A stretch of DNA of 37,590 bases from HGM04593 sp964423665. Its GTDB lineage: Bacteria; Bacteroidota; Bacteroidia; Bacteroidales; Bacteroidaceae. Shown one piece after another: positions 1-9,700 of this stretch; the stretch's first letter is position 1, and each line of letters starts with the position of its first letter. The position numbers and the translations under genes are program-made. The notes under the pieces were generated by a model. It did not search any database and had not been told where the DNA came from. It was given only the letters and a program-made list of their open reading frames with translations. The stretch spans positions 1 to 37,590 of the forward strand of contig CAYRFX010000013.1 in assembly GCA_964423665.1 (NCBI GenBank), given 5' to 3'.

Positions 1-1057
1 TCTGGTTGGTGAAGGTTTCGGTTTGCTTTATTGCATAGAGATATTCATTGTATGCCTGCATCACTTCGCTGTGCACTTGCAGGCGCGCGTCCTCGGCTTC
101 CTGTTGTGCTTGTTGCACAATTAGGTTGTCGGCAAGGCGGGCTCCTTTGTTAAGAATTGAAAATTTCAAAGGTATTGCAACACCGGCTTTCACGGTGGTG
201 AAAGAGGGTTCGCGTTCTTCCCCGGCGTGTGCTCCGCGGTTATATTCGGCTGCAATTTTTACGCTCAGGTCGGTACGGCGTTGGGCGGCGTTGAATTTGC
301 GGGTGGCTTCGGCTACATTTACGCGTGAGAGGGCGGCTTGCAGGTCGGCGCGGTTGGCAATGGCGCGTTCAATGTAGCTTTCCATGGGTGCTACCGGTTC
401 GTGAATCTCTAATGTGCCGCTTCCTTTTATGTTTTCTGCTCCTTGCAGGTTGCCCATGCGGTATCCCAGTCTTATGGCAGTGCTTTTTACCTCCGCCTCG
501 GCTGCAAGGCGGCTGTTGTGTGCCAGCCCTGCTGCAAGACGGCTTTCCTGCCAATCGCTTTTGGCAATATCGCCTTTGCTGTATCGCAGGCTGTCGTTCT
601 GTGCCACCTGTTGCAGGTTCTTTTCGTTTTCTGCTTTTATGGCGAGGAGTGTGTTGGCTTTTAGGTGTTCGAGATAGGCTATGGTGGCATCGGCGCGGAA
701 GTTGCGAATATACTCTTCCAGTAATGCTGCGGTTTCTGTTTGTTCGCTCTCTGCTACTCTTATTCCGCTCTTGCGCACTCCGAATGTGAAGGTGCGGCTC
801 AACTCCGCTTCAATGGCGTCTCCTAACTTCTTGCTCCAATCTTCGTTGTTGCTGTATGTTATTGCAAGGGTGGGGTCGTTGTACACTTTTGATGCTTTTA
901 CATTTGCTGTGGCAATTTCTATATTGAGCCTTTGTGCGGTGAGTGCAATGTTCTTGGTGAGCACCTGCTCCATATATTGTCCGTATGAGATGTTCTGTGC
1001 CATGGAGTGAGCGAGCATGGCAATGGTTGCAAATAATGTGATTATTGTCTTTTTCAT
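1..1057 (-). CDS. TolC-family outer membrane efflux protein (partial, 3' end off window)
   Basis: The reading frame is open from an ATG at 1057 down to the window edge, giving about 352 residues without a stop; the C-terminus lies outside. The protein starts with a Sec signal peptide (MKKTIITLFATIAMLAHSMA, then QNISYGQ). It continues with the long, Ala/Glu/Asn-rich amphipathic helices and short 'NDPTLAITYS' / 'LSRTFTFGVRKSG' strand segments typical of TolC-like trimeric channels, including an internal repeat of the pattern (first half from about residue 25, second half from about residue 205). TolC proteins form the outer membrane exit duct of RND or ABC efflux systems. The 'NDPTLAITYSNNEDW' region reminds me of CusC/CzcC-type metal efflux channels, but this is only an impression; the partner pump genes would lie left of the window. 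A candidate promoter and a leader hairpin lie directly upstream. Confidence 0.85.
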   Translation of the reverse strand, partial: MKKTIITLFATIAMLAHSMAQNISYGQYMEQVLTKNIALTAQRLNIEIATANVKASKVYNDPTLAITYSNNEDWSKKLGDAIEAELSRTFTFGVRKSGIRVAESEQTETAALLEEYIRNFRADATIAYLEHLKANTLLAIKAENEKNLQQVAQNDSLRYSKGDIAKSDWQESRLAAGLAHNSRLAAEAEVKSTAIRLGYRMGNLQGAENIKGSGTLEIHEPVAPMESYIERAIANRADLQAALSRVNVAEATRKFNAAQRRTDLSVKIAAEYNRGAHAGEEREPSFTTVKAGVAIPLKFSILNKGARLADNLIVQQAQQEAEDARLQVHSEVMQAYNEYLYAIKQTETFTNQ

Positions 1058-1081
1058 AAATATAGGCTTGGGAATGGAATT

Positions 1082-1110
1082 TGCTTGCAAGGGGTTCTCC
1101 TTTGCAAGCA
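1082..1110. promoter_or_regulatory. Inverted repeat in the leader of the TolC-family gene
   Basis: TGCTTGCAAGG (1082-1092) and CCTTTGCAAGCA (1099-1110) are inverted copies with a single extra T, separated by six bases. Each arm holds the smaller palindrome TTGCAA. The element sits between the predicted -7 box (1115-1122) and the ATG at 1057, so it would fall at the start of the transcript. It could be an operator for a dimeric repressor or an mRNA hairpin. No T-run follows, so it does not look like a terminator. Confidence 0.45.
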
Positions 1111-1114
1111 GGTG

Positions 1115-1139
1115 CGAAAATAGTCTCTTTTTTTTGCAA
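1115..1139 (-). promoter_or_regulatory. Candidate promoter of the TolC-family gene
   Basis: On the minus strand TATTTTCG (complement of 1115-1122) matches the Bacteroidota -7 consensus TAnnTTTG with one change, and TTG (complement of 1137-1139) lies 14 nt before it, shorter than the usual 19-21 nt. The -7 box is about 58 nt upstream of the ATG. Confidence 0.4.
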
Positions 1140-1164
1140 GTAGGTTGCAGAAAAGTACAGGTGG

Positions 1165-2601
1165 TTATTCTTCTTTTAGTGTGATGCCCATTTTTGCAGC
1201 TTGCTCAATCACATAAGCGCGTGCGGCTGCATGCTCATTGGGAATTATTCCGTCGAGAATAGCCTCTTTTACACTGCTTTTCAGGCGACCCACGGTGTCG
1301 CAAGGCGGCAGGGCGAACATCTGCATAATCTCACCGCCATCTACCGGTGGCTGGAAGTTGCGCACGCGGTCTTTCTCCTCAATATCCTTCAGCTTTTGTC
1401 TCACCGTCTTGAAGTTGTTGAGGAACTGTTTCTTGCGTTGCTCGTTCTTCGATGTTATATCGGCTTCGCACAGTATCATGAGGTCGTCAATATCGTCACC
1501 GGCATCAAAGAGCAGGCGTCTCACGGCAGAGTCGGTGACCTCGTCGTCGGCAATGGCAATGGGGCGCATGTGCAGCCCTACGAGCTTTGCTACATAGCGC
1601 ATTTTTTCGTTCTGCGGCATCTTGAACTCCTTGAATATGTGTGCTGTCATCTTTTCGCCCACAAAATTGTGGTTGTGGAATGTCCACTTCTGCACGGGGT
1701 CCCAGCGCTTGGTCTTGGGCTTGCCAATATCGTGTAGCAAGGCCGCCCAGCGCAGCCACAGGTTGTCACTCACCTTTGCAACATTGTCGAGCACCTCTAA
1801 TGTGTGGTAGAACATCTCTTTGTGCCCATATCCGTTTCTCGTTTCCACTCCTTGAAGGGCGGTGAGCTGTGGGAAAATGATCTCCAGCAGCCCGCAACGG
1901 TCGAGTTCAATGAAGCCTTTTGATGGAATGGGGGAGAGGAGTATTTTGTTAAGCTCCTCGTTGATTCTCTCTCTTGAAATTATGGAGATGCGTTCTTTGT
2001 TCTCGCATAGAGCGTCAAAGGTTTCTTCTTCAATGTAAAAGTTAAGTTGTGTGGCAAAACGTATGCAACGCAGCATGCGCAAGGGGTCGTCGCTGAAGGT
2101 GATGCCCGGTTCCAAGGGGGTGCGTATGATGCGGTCCTCAAGGTCGAGTACCCCGTCAAAAGGATCGACAAGCTCGCCGAACCGCTTGCCGTTGAGGCAT
2201 ATTGCCATGGCGTTGATGGTGAAATCCCTGCGGTTCTGGTCATCTTCGAGCGTGCCGTCCTCCACTATCGGGTTGCGCGAGTCGTGGCTGTAGGATTCGC
2301 GGCGCGCCCCCACAAACTCAATCTCACTCCCTTTGTATTTTACCTGTGCCGTGCCGAAACTTGCAAACACAGAAAGGTGTGCTCCTTTTCCCAGCTTCTT
2401 GCTGAATGCCCGTGCCATCTCAATGCCTTTCCCCACCACAACCACATCAATGTCGGTTGATGGGCGTTCCAGGAATATATCGCGCACATATCCTCCCACC
2501 ACATAACACTCCATGCCGAGTTCATCGGCTGTTTCCGATATTTTTCTGAAAATTGGTGTGTCGAGCAGCTTGCACAGTTCTTCTTTGCCGGGTATATACA
2601 T
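1165..2601 (-). CDS. cca: CCA tRNA nucleotidyltransferase with HD domain
   Basis: 478 residues from an ATG at 2601. It is a class II nucleotidyltransferase of the poly(A) polymerase / CCA-adding family: GGYVRD at residues 36-41, the catalytic aspartates in TDIDVVV (D50, D52), RRDFTINA at 124-131 and DDPLRMLR at 171-178, which belong to the head and neck motifs. An HD phosphohydrolase domain follows (H266, and H290-D291 in LLHDIGKP). Family members add or repair the 3'-CCA end of tRNA; the HD part often has phosphodiesterase or phosphatase activity. The length fits Bacteroidales homologues. It stands alone, 107 nt upstream of the TolC-family gene and divergent from the lipoprotein gene at 2801. 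Its function as CCA-adding enzyme rather than poly(A) polymerase is inferred from the family and phylum. Confidence 0.92.
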   Translation of the reverse strand: MYIPGKEELCKLLDTPIFRKISETADELGMECYVVGGYVRDIFLERPSTDIDVVVVGKGIEMARAFSKKLGKGAHLSVFASFGTAQVKYKGSEIEFVGARRESYSHDSRNPIVEDGTLEDDQNRRDFTINAMAICLNGKRFGELVDPFDGVLDLEDRIIRTPLEPGITFSDDPLRMLRCIRFATQLNFYIEEETFDALCENKERISIISRERINEELNKILLSPIPSKGFIELDRCGLLEIIFPQLTALQGVETRNGYGHKEMFYHTLEVLDNVAKVSDNLWLRWAALLHDIGKPKTKRWDPVQKWTFHNHNFVGEKMTAHIFKEFKMPQNEKMRYVAKLVGLHMRPIAIADDEVTDSAVRRLLFDAGDDIDDLMILCEADITSKNEQRKKQFLNNFKTVRQKLKDIEEKDRVRNFQPPVDGGEIMQMFALPPCDTVGRLKSSVKEAILDGIIPNEHAAARAYVIEQAAKMGITLKEE

Positions 2602-2634
2602 ATTATATATAGTGAGTTTCTGGTTTCTTGTGTG

Positions 2635-2642
2635 CGAAGATA
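2635..2642 (-). promoter_or_regulatory. Candidate -7 box of cca
   Basis: TATCTTCG on the minus strand (complement of 2635-2642) matches TAnnTTTG with one change, about 34 nt before the cca ATG. No clear -33 element is visible. Confidence 0.4.
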
Positions 2643-2713
2643 CCTATTTTTGCACTATTTATGAAATTGTAGATTGTAAAAAAAGCAAAAGGAGCTTTTC
2701 TTTGCTGCATCTA

Positions 2714-2745
2714 TTGCGGTGAGAGTGATAATTTTGTTACATTTG
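2714..2745 (+). promoter_or_regulatory. Promoter of the lipoprotein gene at 2801
   Basis: TTG at 2714-2716 and TACATTTG at 2738-2745 are separated by 21 nt and match the Bacteroidota -33/-7 pattern (TTTG / TAnnTTTG). Transcription would start near 2752, which supports the ATG at 2801 as start codon. Confidence 0.55.
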
Positions 2746-2800
2746 CGCAGTTATAAGCAAGATTGTTTTTTTGCGGATGTTCCTCAATAAATATAATTAT

Positions 2801-3643
2801 ATGAAAATGAAAAGAATACTCTTTCTTAGTGCGGTTGCTGTGTTTTTTGCCGCGTGTGGCGAGTCGGTAGATAGCAAGGCCGGTAAGCTGTTGCAACAAG
2901 CCAACAAAGCTTATGCCGCAGGTGAATATCAAGGTGCAAAGTTGCTCATAGACAGCATTCGCAATAGTTATCCCACCGCTTTTGCTGCAAGGCGCGGGGC
3001 TCTTGAACTCATGCGGGATGTGGAACTTGCCGAGCAGCAACGCAGCCTCTCGCATTATAATGCAATAATAGAAAAGCTTGAAGCCCGCCGCGACAGCATG
3101 CTCACCTCTTTTGAATATGAAAAGGAGAGCCGCTATCAGGACGAGGGTTCGTATATATTGCCGGCACAGGCAAACAGATTGAATGTGTTCAACTCTTTTC
3201 TGCGGGTGCGTGTAACAGAGAGCGGCACAGCCTATCTCACATCGGTGTACCGCGGAAAGAGAATTGCGCATAATGCCGTAAAGGTGTCGGCAGATGGTAG
3301 TTACACTTCGTGCAACAGAGCTTTCAGCTCCCACTCTTATCGCAATTTAGGGATAAATAATGAGCGTCTCGACTTTATCTATGGCGAGGATGGGGGAATC
3401 ATGGATTTTATCTCTGCGGCATCGGGCAGTATAACCGTGGAGCTCACCGGCAAGGAGGGTAAACATTCATATACCTTGCGTAACGAAGATGTGAAGGCCG
3501 TGAAGCTTGCCGTAGAGTTCTCCAAGGTTTTGAAAGCTATTGCCGAGCATCAGACCATGGCTGCCGAGGCACAGCGTCATATTGATTTTGTAAAGAAGGC
3601 TCGCGAACGTTTTGCAAAGGATACTTTATCTGTAGAGAAGTAA
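2801..3643 (+). CDS. Lipoprotein of unknown function
   Basis: 280 residues from the ATG at 2801 (the frame is open upstream, but this start gives a proper signal peptide; ATG 2807 is also possible). The N-terminus MKMKRILFLSAVAVFFAAC is a lipoprotein signal with the lipobox ending at C19, so the product is probably anchored in a membrane facing the periplasm or the surface. The next 60 residues (LLQQANKAYAAGEYQGAKLLIDSIRNSYP and on) look like one TPR-type helical hairpin, followed by a helical, coiled-coil-like segment (about 70-115) and a beta-rich part with 'LRVRVTESGTAYLTSVYRG'. I do not recognise a named family. It is divergent from cca and ends at a shared terminator facing sprA. Confidence 0.8.
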   Translation: MKMKRILFLSAVAVFFAACGESVDSKAGKLLQQANKAYAAGEYQGAKLLIDSIRNSYPTAFAARRGALELMRDVELAEQQRSLSHYNAIIEKLEARRDSMLTSFEYEKESRYQDEGSYILPAQANRLNVFNSFLRVRVTESGTAYLTSVYRGKRIAHNAVKVSADGSYTSCNRAFSSHSYRNLGINNERLDFIYGEDGGIMDFISAASGSITVELTGKEGKHSYTLRNEDVKAVKLAVEFSKVLKAIAEHQTMAAEAQRHIDFVKKARERFAKDTLSVEK

Positions 3644-3683
3644 GTTAAAATACCGATGGCGGTGTGTTATAATTAACAAACCT

Positions 3684-3721
3684 AAAGGGGCTGTGTCAGC
3701 AATATTTGACATAGCCCCTTT
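3684..3721. terminator. Bidirectional terminator between the lipoprotein gene and sprA
   Basis: AAAGGGGCTGTGTCA (3684-3698) pairs with TGACATAGCCCCTTT (3707-3721), with one mismatch or wobble and an 8-nt loop. The right arm overlaps the sprA stop codon (3720-3722) by two bases. It is placed to end both convergent transcripts. Confidence 0.8.
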
Positions 3722-6700
3722 ATTTTGCAAGTGAGAATTTCATGCTCACACCAAAGTCTGTGGTTGTGGTGGGGAATGAATTTGCCGATATAAGCGGTAT
3801 GGTTCTTTGTCTGTCAAAATAGAGACTGATGGTCATATTCTTGCTGTAGGCATAATCGGCAGTGAAGGAGTAGTTGAACGATTTGTTTCCACTCGTAGCC
3901 TGTGTCGTTCCCATGTCTATGCTGCGGCACAGCGAGGTATTGTTCTTGAACGAGAAGTCGGCACGCAGGTTTATGTCGTTGCCTTTTTGTTCCTTGCTCT
4001 TTTTCGCCTTTTTGCCTCCACCAAACAATTTGAAGTTTACAATCTTGTATCCTAAATTAACGGCAATCTCCTCGGTGTGCGTCTCCACAAGTTGTATTGC
4101 GGTGAGGCTTAGGTTCAGCACGCGCGATTTAATGAATTTTGCACCAACGGTGAGGTTGTTGTCGGTGGTTACATCAATACCAATGAGCGGGCTGAATGAT
4201 TCGTTGATGGAGACTGCACCAATGTTGTATCGGCTGCTGGGAACAGGCATGTTGCTTGTGGAGTTGCTCACAAATCCTATACCGTTTGTATATTCCATAT
4301 ATGTTGCATAGGTGCTGTATGAGCCCACAGCATAAACGCTCCTGTAACCATGCTCAATATTCACGCTCTTGAAGTATTTTGCAAAGAACGGCAATTTGCC
4401 CAGTCCCGAGTATTTGATCTTCCAGTTGGGGAGCATACGCATAAATTTTGGGAAGATGTCGAGCGAGCTGCTTCCGGCATCGCCTCCTGTGTATGCGCTT
4501 AGGAATGCGGGAATGAGCACATCGGCTGAGTATTTGTCAACGGCGCCGTTTGCGGGGTCGTAGGGTTGCCCTGCAAGGGCGGTTCCTGCCGGGTATTTGC
4601 TGGTGGCATATCTGCCCTCCACGCGCTTGTGTATTGTTTCAATGTTTTCTACGAACTTGTCGTATGCCGATGATTTATAGTTGTTGTTGGCACTGCCTAA
4701 GTCAAATGCTGTACCGATGGAAATTGTTGTCATAGAGAAACTGCCCGACTCGCTGAACGGCATGCCATCGTACATGAACTGTATGGTGCGGTTCTTGTTG
4801 CGTGTCCAGCTAGCGTTGAGGTCTATTTTGAGGTCGGGCAAGGGCTCAAGGGTTGCTCTCACTTGCAGGTCCTCGCCTAATGTTGTTGTTGCAAGTGCCG
4901 ATACACTATCGTTCTTCAACAGCCAGTTTCTCTCATGTGCTTTGCGCAGCCAACTGTCGCTTGTGAGGCCGAATGCAAAGTCCCAGCCCGGAGCTACCAC
5001 GCCGTTTACCTTGTTCTGCCCGAAGATGTCGCCAGCCTCGGGCATGAATCCGGGTAGGTTCATTGCGTATGCGTTGGTGTAGTTTATCGAGAGTGTGCGC
5101 AGCATCATGAGTGCTCTTGTGGGATACTGCATGGCTCTTGCAAATTTGCTTCTCTCTCCCCCTTCCTCTTTTAATTTAGGTATTATGGTGAGTTTCACGG
5201 GAATAGTGTCCTTTGTTTTTATGAGGATTTTATTCTCGTCTATTACCTTGTATTTCACCTTGTATGCTTTTCCGCCTTTTGTGCGGGCATTTATTTCAAA
5301 CTTCTTGCTGCCGAGGTTGTGTGTCACGGTGGTGCCGCTGTCAGGCGACAGGGTTATCTCTTTTGTGAAGGGTTTCACCTTTTTAGCTTTCACCGTCTTT
5401 GTTTTTTGTTTGACGGTTTTTGTGTTCTTAGAGCTTTTGCTCTTGCTGCTTGCGAAACGTTTATTGGTCTCCTCCAAATATGGGATAAGGTTGTATAGCT
5501 TGTCCATATTGAAGTTTCCTTTAAGGGTAACGTTTCTCTTGTTCGAGATATTGTTGCCGAGGTTCACTCCGCTCACATTGTTGCCGCGTGCCCAGTTGTA
5601 TGATGCAGAGTAGTTGGCATCGGCATTTACCCATTCAAAGATGGGCAGTTTGTTTATTGGCAGGTTGTATGATGCCGAGAAACTCTGCTGGTAGCTGAGT
5701 GGGCGACCAAAATCTTTGATGCTTCGTTTCACAGAGTCTTTCCAGATGGCATATTCGTTGGGGAAACGGTCTTTGTTTACAGGGAGGAAGGGCTCTTCAA
5801 TCTCGGCATTTGTACCTGTGCTGATGTTCATCTTGAGGTTAGTGGTGGGGTCCCACTTCATTGTGAAACTGCGGTTCCAGTAGAACTGCTGCGAGAACGT
5901 GAGGGGAATCTCTTCGCCACCACTTATGGCATTGAGGTCGCGGCGTTGAACCTCATGATAGTTGCGTATCATGTCGGTGTTTGCGCCAATGCTTTGCGGC
6001 AGAGGGTTCACACCCCAGTCTTTCAGTATCTTCCACCATTTAGACTTGCTTTTTATATTTGCAAATGGTTTAATTGTCTTTATGGGGCTGCTGTAATTGT
6101 ATGTGATTGAGGCTTTCCAGTTGAGCTTGTTCTCCCAGTTGATGGTGCTGCCGCTGTTCTCGGTCTTTGAGTATGAGAAACTGAAAGAGAGGTTGGCTGG
6201 GTCATAAGGCATGGGGGTGGGGCTCGCAATGTTTATTTTTGCATTGCTGATACTGAAATTCCTTATTCTGGAGCGCACCTCGGCTATGTTCTTTAATGAG
6301 TCGCGGCTTGCACCTGTGTATGAGTCGAGCACATCATCGAGCAGGAGGTCGGTGTCGAACGGGCTGTAAAGCGGCGACGATACCTCCTCGGTAAATGAAT
6401 AATATGTGGGTAGCGACACTTTTGCAGCCTTGGGCAGGAAACGACCGAGGTCGAATGTTCCGGTGATGGTATATCGGTAGTAGTCATCGGTGCGACGCGA
6501 TGCTAATTTATCTTCCAACCCACCGAATCCGGCAGTCTCCATGCGTCCTTGTGCGGTTATTGTACCCAAGTCGGACAGTTTTACGTTGAGGTTGCCTTGC
6601 GCAGCCCAGCCGCTCTTGTTGTTGAATCCCAACAAGCGCATCTCGTTAATCCACACTGTGCCCGATTTTGTCGTGGCGGTGTTGTTGCGCACACCAATCA

Positions 6701-9700
6701 TCATCACTTTAATTTGCCCTAATGTGGGGCTTCCCACAATGCTTATCCTGTTCTTGGGATTCTCTGTGTCATACTCGCTGTATATGGTGGTGTTGTTCAC
6801 ACCTCCGCTTTGGCTGTTGCGCAGGGTGTTGCGTTTCACCTTAATGTTTGTGAGCTTTGTGAGAGGTATATCTATCATGTTCTCCTGTGGCCACACTATT
6901 GCCGCGGCACTTTGGCTGTTGCCGTCGTATGAGCCGTGAGGGGTAATGTAGAGGGGTACCTCATATTCGTAGTAATTGCTTTTGTAGTCCGAGCCTAAAC
7001 GTATGAACACAGAGAGGTCGTTGTTGCTTAGCTGTGTGAGGTCTATCTCGGGTGCCTCGGCGTGTATGTATAGCTGTATGCGTTCATACTGGCGTATATC
7101 GAGATTGCTCTTCTTGTAAACGGCGCGAGACTCTTTGCTGCCGAGGTTGTTCACCTGCAGGGCAAGTGCCTGTTCATTATCCTGTCTCAGCTGTGGCTGG
7201 CTGGGGTCGATGATGCGGCTTATTCCCGGTGGCAGAATGTAGTTCACAGGCTTTCTGTCGCCGTGTTCCTCAATATTCACAGCCGACATTGTGAAATCTC
7301 CCGATATGGTGGGGGCTGTGTTGTTCTTTGATGCAATCGCTTGCTGATAGGGACGCCAATCTCCGCGAATAAGCTCCATGGTGGCAAAACGCAGGGTTAC
7401 AGGCTTGCGGAACGAGGTCATATACATGCGCAGGAAGCGTATAGATGTAAAGTCGCGTATATTTCCTACGGCTTTCTCGTAATCATCAACGGGTATGCGG
7501 AATTTGTACCAATCCACGCTCTCGGTGTTTCCGTTGCGTAGCTTGGAGGTTACGGTACGTTTGTCGGTAATATAGTTCTTGCCCACCTGCATATTTTCGG
7601 GGCGCAGGGATATATGATACTGGAAGAAGTTCTCATACTCGTCCATTGTGAAGTCTTGGTTGTTGTCTTCGATGTCCGGAGTGCTTTTTGCCGCACTGCT
7701 GTAGCTCTCACCACCCGATGCTGGTGAGTTGCCTTGGGTGTTGTTGTAGTATTTGTATCGTTCCAGTATGCTTTTCTTTGCTGCATCGTAGTCGCCACCT
7801 CTGAAATAGTGGTAGTTGTCGCCGGCGGGGTCGGCAGCAATGCTGTCATATACCTCGGCACGCACCCTTCCTTTTATGGCACTCAGGTAGTTCTGATATG
7901 TGGGGAAGATGGCTTCTTCCTCGTCATTGAGACCATCGAGACCTACATCCTGCTGCGAGCGGCTGTCGTTGTTGTTGTCAAATGCATATACAAGGCTGTT
8001 AATGGTGGGCACACGTCCCCAAACGGTCTCCTCGTATCCATAGCTGTTGCCGTTTGCCGGGAGACCGTTCTCAAAGAATTTCTTTCCGTCCTTCAAAATA
8101 TCTTCCGACACCTCTCCGAGGTTGAAGTATAGGTCGCCGCCCATCTCTGCCTGTTCATAGATGAAGGGATCGAGCAACCAGAATTCTATATATTGTATGT
8201 TGGCACCCTCAAAATCAGTTGTCGAGAGCTGGCGTGTGATACCTCCCCAGCGTTGTTCGGGGTTGCTGAGCTTGCCGTTTATGTCGAGGTCGGGGTCGAG
8301 GTTGTATGGGCCTCTCTCGTTGGGGTAGAATGTTACATTGAAGAGAGAAAGTGTGGAACTCTCGCCGTATGTAGATTCCTTGTTAGGGTAGAGCTCGCGT
8401 TCATAAACCTCGCGCACATAGTGGTTGGATAGCTGGTCGAGGTCGCTTTTTATATGTGCCGGTGTGAGTGATGAACTGCGGCGTGTGAAGAGCGGGTCTA
8501 TTGTGTACCAGCTTATCAGCGCGCGGTCGAACCCTGTGAGAATGTTATTTGTGAGCCCGCTGTATGACATTCCGGTGGGCAACGAGGAGAGCATCCACGA
8601 TGAGGCTTGTTTAATATCTATGCCGTTCTCGGTGCTTTCAAAGTCGTCAATGTATGATGCTTCGCTTTGCACATCGCCCGATGTTCCAGCGTCGAGCTTT
8701 GCAAACTCGGCTGTGAAATTTATGCTCGAAGGTGCTGTGCAGCTTATGAGCGGCAGGCGGTCGAGCAGGTTGGTGAGCCATTGGCTCTGTTTTTTCCATG
8801 AGATATTGAATCCCCAGATTCTGTTGTTGAGGGGCTCTGCGCCCATATCAACCTTTGAGGTTAGCGGTTTCTCGGTGAGCGACATGAATGTACCTCCGAA
8901 ATTCAGTTCGTCGGAAAAATCATATTTCCAGTTAAGACCGAGCACTGTTTTTCGTTGCATGTTGAAGAGGGTGTTGCTCTCCAATGAAACCTGCACGTTT
9001 GTGCCTGCATCTATGATGCTTTGGTTGAGAATGGTAATAATACCCGAAGCGTAATCCACCTGATAGTCGCTGTTCTCGGTGAGGGTTACTCCGCCGGCGG
9101 TTACCACCACCGACCCACGCGGAATGTTTGTGGCACCGGTGTTTATTACATTGGCTGCCGAGCCGGTGTATTCTCCTATGAGATAGAATTTATCCTTTTC
9201 GGCAATCTGTTTTGCAACGGTTTTGGTGGAGTCGTACAGCTCCTGGAAGATGTATTTATCGGCAATGGCATCGTTGCCAATCTTTTTCTTCAAATAGCTG
9301 CCGAAGGGCTCAACCGAGGGGAAGAATATGCGTCCCGATGCTGCATCAACGGTGAATCCCTCTATAAAGTCGAAGATGCCGTTGGGGTTCTCCTTTGTGT
9401 TGTTGCTGTCGAGCCTGTCAAGGTTAAGCAGCTGCAGGAGAGTCTTGCTCTTGAGCATCTCTTCGGGCAGGTATGTGATGTTTGTGCCCAGGCTGTCGCT
9501 TGCATAATAAACATCGAGCTTGAAGTCGTTGCTTCTTATGTTGCGTGTGCCTAATGAATATACGTTCTTCATCATAAGGTCCCAGCATGCGTTTATAGGC
9601 GAGCTTGCATTGGGCTTTATGAGTTTTACAAAAATTGCGCTTTTTGAATCTTTTACATCTGTGGAGAACTCACCCACCTGATATGTTTGTCCGCCATATG

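Noticed and set aside
2711..3334. 207-codon open frame on the minus strand between cca and the lipoprotein gene
   Set aside because: It overlaps the lipoprotein gene, which has a signal peptide, a lipobox and a matching promoter; the antisense product looks random.
8425..9054. 209-codon plus-strand open frame, with many others, inside sprA
   Set aside because: These are antisense shadows of a 7.4-kb gene; they have no promoters and their products are of odd composition.
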